Assembly: GCA_041164265.1 (NCBI GenBank)
Contig: JBEAPR010000084.1
Coordinates: 1 to 21,099, forward strand
DNA length: 21,099 bases
Direction of reading: 5' to 3'
Source of the DNA: CALAZP01 sp041164265
Lineage (GTDB): Bacteria > Bacteroidota > Bacteroidia > Chitinophagales > Saprospiraceae
Of the stretch, positions 1 through 8,200 are shown piece by piece. Positions within the stretch are counted from its first letter, which is position 1. Every line of letters starts with the position of its first letter. The position numbers were made by a program, and so were the translations under genes. The notes under the pieces are model-generated. The model worked only from the letters and a program-made list of their open reading frames with translations. It had not been told where the DNA came from and searched no databases.

Positions 1-644
1 AATTAATTGCGAGAAGGTTACATTCAAAAAGTGAACGTTCTGGTAGTCCTTTAGTAGAGGTTAATTGTGCAGCCATTCCCGCTGAATTAATTGAAAGCGA
101 ATTATTTGGGCACGAAAAAGGAGCTTTTACTACTGCAATCAAACAAAGAATAGGAAAGTTTGAGCAAGCGGATGAGGGTACAATATTTCTAGATGAAATT
201 GGAGATATGAGTCTATCGGCTCAAGCTAAAGTTTTGCGTGCATTACAGGAAAATAAGATAACCAGGGTAGGAGGAGAGAAAGATATCAAGGTGAATGTTA
301 GAGTTTTGGCAGCTACCAATAAAGATCTCAAAAAGGAAATTGAGGCGGGAAGGTTTAGAGAAGACCTTTATCACCGTTTAGCGGTTATTATTATTGAGGT
401 ACCATCGTTAAATGAACGCACGGAGGATATTCCACTGTTAATCGATCATTTTATTACACAAATCTGTGAGGAGTATGGAATAGGTAAAAAGAAAATAGAG
501 GTAGAGGCGGTTGAAAAATTAAAAAAAGTGAATTGGGGAGGTAACATTCGAGAACTGAGAAATGTAATCGAACGTTTGATAATATTGAGTGATCAAAAAA
601 TAATTCTGGATGACGTGATTCAGAACGTATGGAACTTAAAATAA
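1..644 (+). CDS. Sigma-54-dependent-activator-type AAA+ response regulator, 5' end outside window
   Basis: The frame is open from the left edge, so only the C-terminal 213 or so codons are present; the Met at 207 is internal. The protein is an NtrC-family AAA+ ATPase of the kind that remodels sigma-54 RNA polymerase. Visible motifs in order: ESELFGHEKGAFTTA (the sigma-54 contact loop, encoded at 120-137, GAFTTA in place of canonical GAFTGA), Walker B GTIFLDEIGDM, sensor I VRVLAATNKDL, the arginine-finger region GRFREDLYHRL, and sensor II GNIRELRNVIERL. Walker A and any receiver domain lie upstream. The protein stops about 28 residues after sensor II begins, leaving no room for a Fis-type DNA-binding helix-turn-helix. 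I recall HTH-less NtrC-like response regulators from Bacteroidota, so this may be the native end and not a truncation. The LOG gene starts 5 nt downstream, suggesting co-transcription. Family assignment is firm; the target is unknown. Confidence 0.93.
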   Translation, partial: LIARRLHSKSERSGSPLVEVNCAAIPAELIESELFGHEKGAFTTAIKQRIGKFEQADEGTIFLDEIGDMSLSAQAKVLRALQENKITRVGGEKDIKVNVRVLAATNKDLKKEIEAGRFREDLYHRLAVIIIEVPSLNERTEDIPLLIDHFITQICEEYGIGKKKIEVEAVEKLKKVNWGGNIRELRNVIERLIILSDQKIILDDVIQNVWNLK

Positions 645-649
645 ATTAA

Positions 650-1384
650 ATGAAGCATCACAATCAATACGCTGTAAGGCATTCTGGAGGTAAGCAAATG
701 AAACAGTGGGGCAGACATATTCAGGGAGAAAATTCTTGGACCATGTTTAAGGTTATCTCTGAGTTTGTCGAAGGTTTCGAAAGTATGAATGCCATAGGCC
801 CATGCGTTTCTATTTTTGGTTCAGCAAGAACCTCTCCGGACCATCCATTTTACGAATTGGCATTGGACATTGCTAGGTTGTTGACCGAGGAAGGGTATGG
901 AATTATCACTGGGGGAGGTCCGGGTATTATGGAAGCTGGTAATAAAGGGGCATCATTATCTGGCGGTACTTCAGTTGGATTAAATATTGATTTACCTTTT
1001 GAACAAGGACACAATCAATATATTGACTACAACAAAAATCTAAGCTTTAGATATTTCTTTGTAAGAAAGGTGATGTTTGTTAAATACGCACAAGCATTTG
1101 TTGCTCTTCCAGGTGGCTTTGGTACGATGGATGAATTATTTGAAACCCTCACTTTGGTGCAAACCAATAAAATATCTAAGGTTCCCATTATTTTGGTGGG
1201 AAGTTCATTCTGGTCAGGTCTTATTGATTGGATCAAGAAAGTGATGTTAGAAAAAGAGCATAATATTAGTGAGAAAGACCTCGATTTGATGCCGATAACG
1301 GATGATCCAGAGGAAGTGGTTAGGATCATCAATGGATATTACGCAGAAAAATCAACAGAATTAGGTCCTAATTACGAGCTGTAG
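650..1384 (+). CDS. LOG family protein (TIGR00730 type), probable nucleoside 5'-monophosphate phosphoribohydrolase
   Basis: This 244-aa cytosolic Rossmann-fold protein belongs to the LOG/lysine-decarboxylase-like family, whose characterised members split N6-modified or plain AMP into base and ribose 5-phosphate. The nucleotide-binding motif GGGPGIMEAGNKGA and the hallmark PGGFGTMDELFE (PGGxGTxxE, with the catalytic Arg/Glu region FFVRKVMF just before it) are both intact. The C-terminal part follows the family pattern (TLVQTNKISKVPIILVG). The start is uncertain. ATG 650 lies 5 nt after the upstream stop. An in-frame ATG at 698 (residue 17) is preceded by GGAGG at 686-690 with 7-nt spacing and matches the usual N-terminus of homologues better; that version would be 228 aa. 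The gene probably shares a transcript with the upstream regulator. Cytokinin production is a family name and should not be assumed; purine salvage or nucleotide housekeeping is as likely. Confidence 0.9.
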   Translation: MKHHNQYAVRHSGGKQMKQWGRHIQGENSWTMFKVISEFVEGFESMNAIGPCVSIFGSARTSPDHPFYELALDIARLLTEEGYGIITGGGPGIMEAGNKGASLSGGTSVGLNIDLPFEQGHNQYIDYNKNLSFRYFFVRKVMFVKYAQAFVALPGGFGTMDELFETLTLVQTNKISKVPIILVGSSFWSGLIDWIKKVMLEKEHNISEKDLDLMPITDDPEEVVRIINGYYAEKSTELGPNYEL

Positions 1385-1429
1385 ATTCATAGGGGAAATA
1401 TCTTTTGATAAATTCGTTCTATCTGTTAC

Positions 1430-1459
1430 CTGATTTATTGAATCGTTTTCATAGTTTTA
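1430..1459 (+). promoter_or_regulatory. Weak candidate promoter for glpK
   Basis: CTG at 1430-1432, a 19-nt spacer, then TAGTTTTA at 1452-1459 gives one mismatch in each half of the Bacteroidota consensus TTG-N19-TAnnTTTG. Transcription would begin near 1466, inside the inverted repeat, leaving a leader of about 15 nt. In that case the left repeat arm would not be transcribed and the repeat would act at the DNA level. No better match was found in 1385-1480. Confidence 0.3.
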
Positions 1460-1487
1460 TGAGAAAGAAAAGAAGAAACTATGAAAA
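1446..1487. repeat. 12-bp perfect inverted repeat containing the glpK start codon
   Basis: TTTTCATAGTTT at 1446-1457 is the exact reverse complement of AAACTATGAAAA at 1476-1487, separated by an 18-nt purine-rich spacer. The right arm contains the glpK ATG (1481-1483). In RNA it would form a hairpin that pairs the start codon; in DNA it could be an operator overlapping the promoter and start. Which one applies, or neither, cannot be told from sequence. Confidence 0.6.
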
Positions 1488-2962
1488 AATACGTTTTGGC
1501 AATAGATGCGGGAACCACTAGCTCTAGGGCTATTCTTTTTGATCATAATGGGCAACAAGTTGGAGTAGCACAGTATGAATTTCCACAATATTTTCCAAAG
1601 GAAGGTTGGGTGGAACACGATGCTAATGAAATATGGGATACCCAATTAAGAGCCATCAAATCAGTTTTGGTGGAACAGGGGGTACAAGCATCAGAAATCA
1701 GTGCAATTGGAATCACTAATCAGCGGGAAACTACTGTCGTTTGGGATAAGGAAACTGGTAAGCCAGTGGGAAAGGCAATTGTTTGGCAAGATCGCAGAAC
1801 TGCTTCCACCTGTCAGGCTCTTACAGCAGCAGCCAAGGATCAGATTTTTCTTCAGAAAACAGGTTTGGTGTTAGATGCTTATTTTTCAGGAACTAAAATA
1901 AAATGGATACTAGACCAAAATGCGGAATTAAAAGAAAAGGCCAGTAATGGTGGATTAGCTTTCGGTACAATTGATTCATGGCTAATTTGGAACCTAACTA
2001 GTGGCAAACATCATATTACTGATGTCACTAATGCAAGTAGAACTCTTTTGTTTAATATTCATACCTTAAAGTGGGACGAGGAACTATTGAATATTTTAGA
2101 AATCCCTAAAAGTATGCTCCCAGAGGTGGCGGATTCCAGTCAAGTTATTGGTCATACGGAAGTTTCCTTATTGGGCGAGGCGATACCCATTGCAGGGATT
2201 GCAGGAGATCAACAAGCAGCTTTATTTGGACAGTTATGTCTTCATCCTGGAGATGTAAAAAATACTTATGGTACTGGTTGTTTTGCTATTATGAATACAG
2301 GTAATCAGCCTGTTCATTCAAAGAATAAAATGTTAACTACCATTGGTTGGAAAATTGGAAAAGAAGTAGTTTACGCTTTAGAGGGTAGCGTATTTATAGC
2401 TGGTGCTTTAATCCAATGGTTAAGAGACAACTTAGGGATAATTAAATCGGCCCCTGAGGTAGAAAATTTAGCAGCTTCGGTAGAGGACAATGGTGGAGTA
2501 ACTTTTATTCCCGCTTTATCTGGACTAGGAGCCCCGCATTGGGATTCAGGGGCTACAGGAGCTATTTTTGGGATTACCCGAGGGACATCCAAAGGTCATA
2601 TAGCTAGAGCAGCATTAGAGGCCATCGCCTTAAGTTCAAGAGATATTATTGTGGCAATGGAAAAAGATGCCGGGACAAAATTTACCAATTTAAAGGTAGA
2701 CGGAGGTGCCAGTAACAATAATTTACTCATGCAAATGCAAGCCAATTTGTTAGGAGAAAGGGTAATCAGGCCAAAAATAACAGAGACCACAGCAATCGGA
2801 GCTGCTTTTTTAGCTGGATTAGCAACTGGTTTTTGGAAAGACATCCAAGCTTTGGAATCACTGTGGCAGGAAGAACGGGTCTTTACTCCTAATCATCTTT
2901 TGGATACAGATAAAATTATAAAAAACTGGGAAAAGAATATCGCTAAAGTATTGACCCATTGA
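1481..2962 (+). CDS. glpK: Glycerol kinase
   Basis: GlpK (493 aa, the usual family length) is the cytosolic FGGY-family kinase that phosphorylates glycerol with ATP to sn-glycerol 3-phosphate, trapping glycerol entering through GlpF. The N-terminal phosphate-binding loop AIDAGTTSSRAILFD (D9, T12, T13, R16) is intact. Others seen are GITNQRETTVVWD, the IVWQDRRT substrate loop, GTIDSWLIWNLT with DVTNASRT, GIAGDQQAALFGQ holding the expected catalytic base D243, NTYGTGCF, FIPALSGLGAPHWDSGATGAIFGITRGT, and the C-terminal LKVDGGASNNNLLMQMQAN with TTAIGAAFLAG. The start is fixed by alignment to the family N-terminus (MKKYVLAIDAGTTS). It heads a glpK-glpD-glpF cluster; its TGA stop shares a base with the glpD ATG. 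Control may involve the inverted repeat around the start codon. No regulator gene (glpR/glpP) lies beside it. Confidence 0.98.
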   Translation: MKKYVLAIDAGTTSSRAILFDHNGQQVGVAQYEFPQYFPKEGWVEHDANEIWDTQLRAIKSVLVEQGVQASEISAIGITNQRETTVVWDKETGKPVGKAIVWQDRRTASTCQALTAAAKDQIFLQKTGLVLDAYFSGTKIKWILDQNAELKEKASNGGLAFGTIDSWLIWNLTSGKHHITDVTNASRTLLFNIHTLKWDEELLNILEIPKSMLPEVADSSQVIGHTEVSLLGEAIPIAGIAGDQQAALFGQLCLHPGDVKNTYGTGCFAIMNTGNQPVHSKNKMLTTIGWKIGKEVVYALEGSVFIAGALIQWLRDNLGIIKSAPEVENLAASVEDNGGVTFIPALSGLGAPHWDSGATGAIFGITRGTSKGHIARAALEAIALSSRDIIVAMEKDAGTKFTNLKVDGGASNNNLLMQMQANLLGERVIRPKITETTAIGAAFLAGLATGFWKDIQALESLWQEERVFTPNHLLDTDKIIKNWEKNIAKVLTH

Positions 2963-4524
2963 TGATGAAAAGAGAATCTCAAATTAAGGCATTAGAAAGT
3001 TTTGAAGGTGAGTTCGATGTAATAGTTATCGGTGGTGGGGCATCGGGATTAGGAGTTGCAGTTGATTCCTCAAATAGGGGGTTCAAGACTTTATTAATTG
3101 AAAAATCTGATTTTGGGAAAGGAACCAGTTCGCGGAGTACCAAATTGGTTCATGGAGGCGTTCGATATCTTCAAAACGGCGACATTAAATTGGTATTAGA
3201 AGCCCTAAGAGAAAGGGGATATTTGCTAAGAAATGCCCCACAATTGGTTAAAAAGCAAGCTTTTGTTATTCCAGTTTACCGTCTTTGGGAAAAATACTTT
3301 TATGGAATAGGTCTTTTTTTATATGATTTTTTGGCTGGCAAACTAGGTTTTGGAAAAACCCAATTGTTAAGTAGTCAGGAGACTATTAGATCTCTTCCAA
3401 ATCTTAAAACAGAAAACCTAAAAGGCGGAATCCTTTACTACGATGGGCAGTTTGACGATGCAGGTTTGGCGATATCCTTGGCCAAAACGGCTATTCATGA
3501 AGGTGCTATTTTGTTAAATTATCACGAATTGATTGATTTTGTAAAGGAAGAGGAAAAAATAGTTGGGATTCGATTTAGAGATGTTTTAACGGGACAAGAG
3601 AAATCAGTTAAAGGGAAAGCAGTAGTAAATGCAACTGGAGTATTTTCAGACCAGATTATCCAAATTGATCAGCCTGATGCTCAGCAGTCAATTAGACCGA
3701 GTCAAGGGGTACATTTGGTTTTTGATTCCTTTTTTTTAAAATCGGCAACCGCCCTTATGGTTCCCAAAACGACTGATGGTAGAGTACTCTTTGCGGTTCC
3801 TTGGATGAATTCTTTGGTTGTTGGAACAACGGATATGCCCATTGAAAAAACCGAAGAGGAACCAAAGGCTACTAATAGGGAAATCGATTTCATTTTAGAA
3901 AATGCGGCTAATTATTTGGAAAAGGCACCTAGTAAGCAAGATATTAAAAGTGTTTTTGTTGGGTTAAGGCCTTTAGCGGCGTCTGGAAATGGGGATAGGA
4001 AAACAAAGGAAGTTTCAAGAAGTCATAAAATTACCCGAACTGAAAGTGGTTTGTTTAATCTTTTAGGTGGTAAATGGACCACATACAGGCAAATGGCAGA
4101 AGATTTAGTTGACCGAGTGGGGATGGATATGGAGGGAAAGAAAAGACCTTGTCAAACCAAAAAATTAAAATTATGGGGCTATTCCACCCATCATCTTTTT
4201 GGAGATATAGCACTTTCTAGATATGGCTCTGATCTGGAGAATATGGAGCATGCCTCCAATGATTCTAATGGCAATAATATTCTATGTGAAGGATTAGAAC
4301 TTTCTAAAAATCAAATTTTGTGGAGTATCAGAGAGGAAATGGCAGTAACGTTGGAGGATATTTTAGCAAGGCGCTCCAGATGCCTTTTCCTTGATGCTAA
4401 GAAATCTGTTGAAATCGCAGAAGAGGTAACTAAAATAATGGCTGAAGAAATGGATAAGGATGAAGATTGGATGGCTTTACAACTTTCAAATTTTAAGTCA
4501 ATCGCAAAAAATTATCAATTATGA
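2962..4524 (+). CDS. glpD: FAD-dependent glycerol-3-phosphate dehydrogenase
   Basis: This 520-aa flavoprotein oxidises glycerol 3-phosphate to dihydroxyacetone phosphate and passes electrons to the quinone pool at the inner face of the membrane. The N-terminal FAD-binding fold is clear: FDVIVIGGGASGLG (G24-x-G26-x-x-G29), then the acidic ribose-binding LLIEKSDFGKGTSSRSTKLVHGGVRYL. GILYYDGQFDDAGLAISLAKTA and VVNATGVFSDQI are typical GlpD segments, and LLGGKWTTYRQMAEDLVD marks the end of the FAD domain. The C-terminal helical cap has the family signature EEMAVTLEDILARRSRCLFLD. The first ATG (2962) overlaps the glpK TGA by one base (TGATGATG); a second ATG at 2965 is equally possible and a TTG at 2959 is unlikely. 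The 3' end overlaps glpF by 4 nt (ATGA). Both junctions suggest translational coupling. Confidence 0.97.
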   Translation: MMKRESQIKALESFEGEFDVIVIGGGASGLGVAVDSSNRGFKTLLIEKSDFGKGTSSRSTKLVHGGVRYLQNGDIKLVLEALRERGYLLRNAPQLVKKQAFVIPVYRLWEKYFYGIGLFLYDFLAGKLGFGKTQLLSSQETIRSLPNLKTENLKGGILYYDGQFDDAGLAISLAKTAIHEGAILLNYHELIDFVKEEEKIVGIRFRDVLTGQEKSVKGKAVVNATGVFSDQIIQIDQPDAQQSIRPSQGVHLVFDSFFLKSATALMVPKTTDGRVLFAVPWMNSLVVGTTDMPIEKTEEEPKATNREIDFILENAANYLEKAPSKQDIKSVFVGLRPLAASGNGDRKTKEVSRSHKITRTESGLFNLLGGKWTTYRQMAEDLVDRVGMDMEGKKRPCQTKKLKLWGYSTHHLFGDIALSRYGSDLENMEHASNDSNGNNILCEGLELSKNQILWSIREEMAVTLEDILARRSRCLFLDAKKSVEIAEEVTKIMAEEMDKDEDWMALQLSNFKSIAKNYQL

Positions 4525-5261
4525 GTGCTTTAATTGCAGAATTTTTAGGTACTGCCATTCTCATTTTGCTGGGTGGTGGTGTCGTCGCTAATGTTAGTTT
4601 AAAGAATACTATTGGTTTTGGAAATCCTAGTTGGATGATTATTTCTACAGCTTGGGGTCTAGCTGTATTTACTGCTGTATTCATAACTGGCCAGTTTAGT
4701 GGGGCTCATCTTAATCCGGCCGTTACTGTTGGATTGGCATTGGTTGGGAAATTTAGCTTACAGTTATTACCTGGTTATATTGTGGCTCAATTATTTGGTG
4801 CTATGGCAGGATCTTGGTTGGTATATTTATTTTACATTGACCATTATAGAGCTACTTCTGATGAAGGTGCAGTAAAGGGAACCTTTTGCACGGGTCCAGC
4901 TATTCGGAACTATAAAAACAATTTTTTTAGCGAAGCTTTAGGGACCTTTATTTTAGTTTTTGGTGTTTTTTATATTGCAGGTCCTAATATAGAAATTGAA
5001 GGAATGGAAATTAGCGCTTACGGAATAGGAGCTTTAGACGCCCTACCAGTTGGGTTGTTAGTTTGGGTTATTGGATTGTCTTTGGGTGGAACAACAGGAT
5101 ATGCAATTAATCCAGCTAGGGATTTAGGCCCTAGAATTGTATTTGCTTTAATTCCTAGAAAAACCAAAGCTAATCCTGATTGGCAATATGCTTGGATTCC
5201 TGTATTGGGCCCTGTAACCGGAGCTATTTTTGCTGCTTTAGTTTACCGTGTATTAATGTAA
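4521..5261 (+). CDS. glpF: Aquaglyceroporin / glycerol uptake facilitator (MIP family)
   Basis: GlpF forms a passive inner-membrane channel for glycerol, feeding the kinase encoded upstream. At 246 aa it has the MIP length and a six-helix pattern, beginning directly with helix 1 (ALIAEFLGTAILILLGGGVVAN). Both half-helix NPA motifs are intact: HLNPAVTVGLAL with N65, and AINPARDLGPRI with N197, followed by R200-D201. An Asp after the second NPAR favours a glycerol channel over a strict water channel. A loop near residues 110-135 carries several charged residues (YRATSDEGAVKGTFCTGP), as in other glycerol facilitators. The ATG overlaps the glpD stop as ATGA, so glpK, glpD and glpF probably form one coupled message. 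The 3' end contains a candidate promoter for dnaE. Confidence 0.97.
   Translation: MSALIAEFLGTAILILLGGGVVANVSLKNTIGFGNPSWMIISTAWGLAVFTAVFITGQFSGAHLNPAVTVGLALVGKFSLQLLPGYIVAQLFGAMAGSWLVYLFYIDHYRATSDEGAVKGTFCTGPAIRNYKNNFFSEALGTFILVFGVFYIAGPNIEIEGMEISAYGIGALDALPVGLLVWVIGLSLGGTTGYAINPARDLGPRIVFALIPRKTKANPDWQYAWIPVLGPVTGAIFAALVYRVLM
5205..5232 (+). promoter_or_regulatory. Candidate internal promoter for dnaE inside glpF
   Basis: TTG at 5205-5207 and TATTTTTG at 5225-5232 (a full TAnnTTTG match) are separated by 17 nt, at the short end of the accepted spacing. A transcript would start near 5239, about 33 nt before the dnaE ATG. It would let the polymerase gene be expressed independently of glycerol control. 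A chance match is possible in AT-rich coding DNA. Confidence 0.35.
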
Positions 5262-5271
5262 AATAAACTTA

Positions 5272-8200
5272 ATGGCTGATTTCGTCCATCTGCATTGTCA
5301 TACCCAATATTCTTTATTAGACGGAGCCTCGGACATTGCCACCTTGATGAAAAAGGCACAATTAGATGGCCAAAAGGGGGTGGCTTTAACCGATCATGGC
5401 AATATGTTTGGGGCATTCAAGTTTGTCTCAGAAGCACACAAACATGGGTTAAAGCCTATCATTGGTTGCGAATTTTATTTGGTAGAAGATAGGCATCGTC
5501 AAACCTTTTCTAGGGCTAATGGAGAGCAAGATATTAGGTATCATCAACTCTTGCTAGCCAAAAACCAGAAGGGATATGAGAATTTATCCAAACTTTGTTC
5601 TTTGGGCTTTATTGAAGGATTGTACGGGAAATACCCCAGAATTGATAAGGAACTAATTGAAAAATATCACGAGGGACTAATTGCAACCAGTTGCTGTATA
5701 GGAGCTGAAATTCCTCAAGCTTTGCTCAACGGGAAGTACGAAGAGGCAGAGAAAAAATTAAAATGGTGGTTGGATCTTTTTGGAAAGGATTACTACGTTG
5801 AACTTCAAAGACATAAAGGTTTAATGAATATTGATGGGTTGGGTGTGAGTCAAGAGGATGTAAATCAAGAGTTAATCAAATTGGCCAATAAATACGAACT
5901 TCCTATTATTGCTACCAATGATGCTCACTACGTGGAAGAAGAAGATTGGAAACCGCACGATATTCTACTCTGTGTTAATACCAATAGTCTGATAGAAGAA
6001 ACATCTCGATTTAAGTTCCCCAGCTCAGATTTTTTCCTTAAAACCAAAGAGGAAATGAATGCTGTATTTGAGGATATTCCTGAAGCATTGGACAATACTT
6101 TGGAAATCTATGATAAGATTGAAGATTTAAATTTGGAGCGAGATGTTCTTTTGCCCGCCTTTCCTATTCCCTCTAATTTTGCTAATCAAGAAGCTTATCT
6201 CAGACATTTAACTTATGAAGGGGCGAAAGCTAGATATGGAGATGGCGTTCTGCAGGTAAAGGAAAGAATAGATTTTGAATTAGAGGTAATAGAAAAATCA
6301 GGGTATGCAGGATATTTCTTAATTGTCCAGGATTTCACAAATACGGCCAGAAAAATGGGTGTGGCAGTAGGCCCAGGAAGGGGTTCTGCTGCGGGATCTG
6401 CAGTAGCATATTGCCTTGGAATCACTAATGTGGACCCCATTAAATACGATTTACTGTTTGAGCGTTTTCTTAACCCTGAACGCATTTCTATGCCTGATAT
6501 AGATATTGACTTTGATGATGAAGGACGGCAAAAAGTATTGGATTATGTTATTGAAAAATATGGTAGAAATCAAGTGGCTCAAATCGTGACTTATGGTACT
6601 ATGGCTGCAAAAATGAGTTTAAGAGACGTAGGAAGGGTCATGAATATTCCTTTGTCAGAAGTGGATCGGGTAGCCAAAACCTTTCCTACTCATTTGAAAG
6701 CCAATCTGCAAAATGTATTAGCTGAAAAGGATATTGATTCAGGATTAAAAAGTGTACTCAATCAGGAGGAGGTCGAAAAAACGTATCAATTCAGAAAATT
6801 ATCAGAAAATAATGATGCCATTGGAGAAATGATTCGGACGGCTAAGAAATTGGAAGGATCGGTTCGAAATACTGGAATACACGCTTGCGGGGTAGTTATT
6901 ACTCCAGATGAAATAACAAAATATGTTCCAGTTAAAATCGATAAAGGGTCCGATATTTTAGTCACTCAATTTGATAATAGCGTCGCGGAATCAGCTGGTC
7001 TTTTAAAAATGGATTTTTTGGGGTTGAAAACTCTGACTATTATTAAAGATGCAGTTAGAATTGTTGAGGAAGTGTATGGAAAGGTAATTGATATTGAAAA
7101 AATTCCACTGGAAGATGAACTGACTTACGAGCTTTTCCAAAGAGGAGATACAGTCGGTATCTTTCAATATGAAAGTGCAGGGATGCAAAAGTATTTAAAA
7201 GATTTGATGCCGACTGCCTTCGAGGATCTAATCGCCATGAATGCATTATATCGACCTGGACCGCTGGAATATATTCCTAATTTTATAGCTAGGAAACACG
7301 GAAGAGAGGCTATTGAGTATGATCTACCAGCAATGGAAGAATTCCTCAGTGAAACCTATGGGATAACGGTATACCAAGAACAAGTAATGCTATTATCCCA
7401 AAAATTAGCTGGTTTTACTAAAGGAGAAGCGGATGTCCTAAGAAAGGCAATGGGAAAGAAAAAGCGAGATTTAATTGACCAGCTTTATCCCAAGTTTTTA
7501 GAAGGGGGAACGCTAAAGGGTCACCCAGAAAAGACCCTCCAAAAAATTTGGAAAGATTGGGAAGCCTTTGCATCCTATGCTTTTAATAAATCACATTCTA
7601 CTTGCTATGCCTTTATTGCATTTCAAACGGCATACCTTAAATCGCATTTTCCAGGTGCCTTTATGGCTTCAGTTCTTACCCATAACAAGAACGACATATC
7701 AAAGGTTACCTTTTTCCTGAGAGAATGCAAAAGAATGGGTATTGAAGTATTGGGACCAGATATTAATGAAAGTCAATCAGATTTTAGTGTCAATAATTCT
7801 GGGAAAATTAGATTTGGTCTTTCAGCTCTAAAAGGAGTGGGAGAAGGACCAGTTTCAGAAATTTTAGAAGAGAGAAATAATAACGGTTTTTTCAATAGTT
7901 TTTTTGACTTAATGAGAAGACTTAGCTTAAAGGCAGTCAATAAAAAAGTAGTGGAAAGTTTGGTTTTAGGAGGTGCTTTTGATTGTTTTAATAATATTCA
8001 TAGGGCTGTTTATTTTGCTCCATCTGAAAAATATGATTCTCTTTTAGAACATGGGTTGAAGTATGGACAAGCCTATCAAAATCAGAAAGCTGAAGCATCT
8101 ATTTCACTTTTTGGAGATTCTACAGAAGTTATGATCCCAGAACCCCATTATCCGGAAACTACTCCCTGGAGTTTGGTTGAACAACTCAATAGAGAAAAAG

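Noticed and set aside
207..644. ATG 207 as the start of a short AAA+ protein
   Set aside because: The frame is open to the left edge and encodes the conserved ESELFGHEKGAFTTA and Walker B blocks upstream of 207, so this Met is internal.
1459..1521. A 20-codon plus-strand frame (ATG 1459, stop TAG 1519-1521) overlapping the glpK start, rich in Arg and Lys
   Set aside because: It is out of frame with glpK, its basic content comes from the A/G-rich leader, and it would need the hairpin spacer as a start region. Nothing beyond the ATG supports translation.
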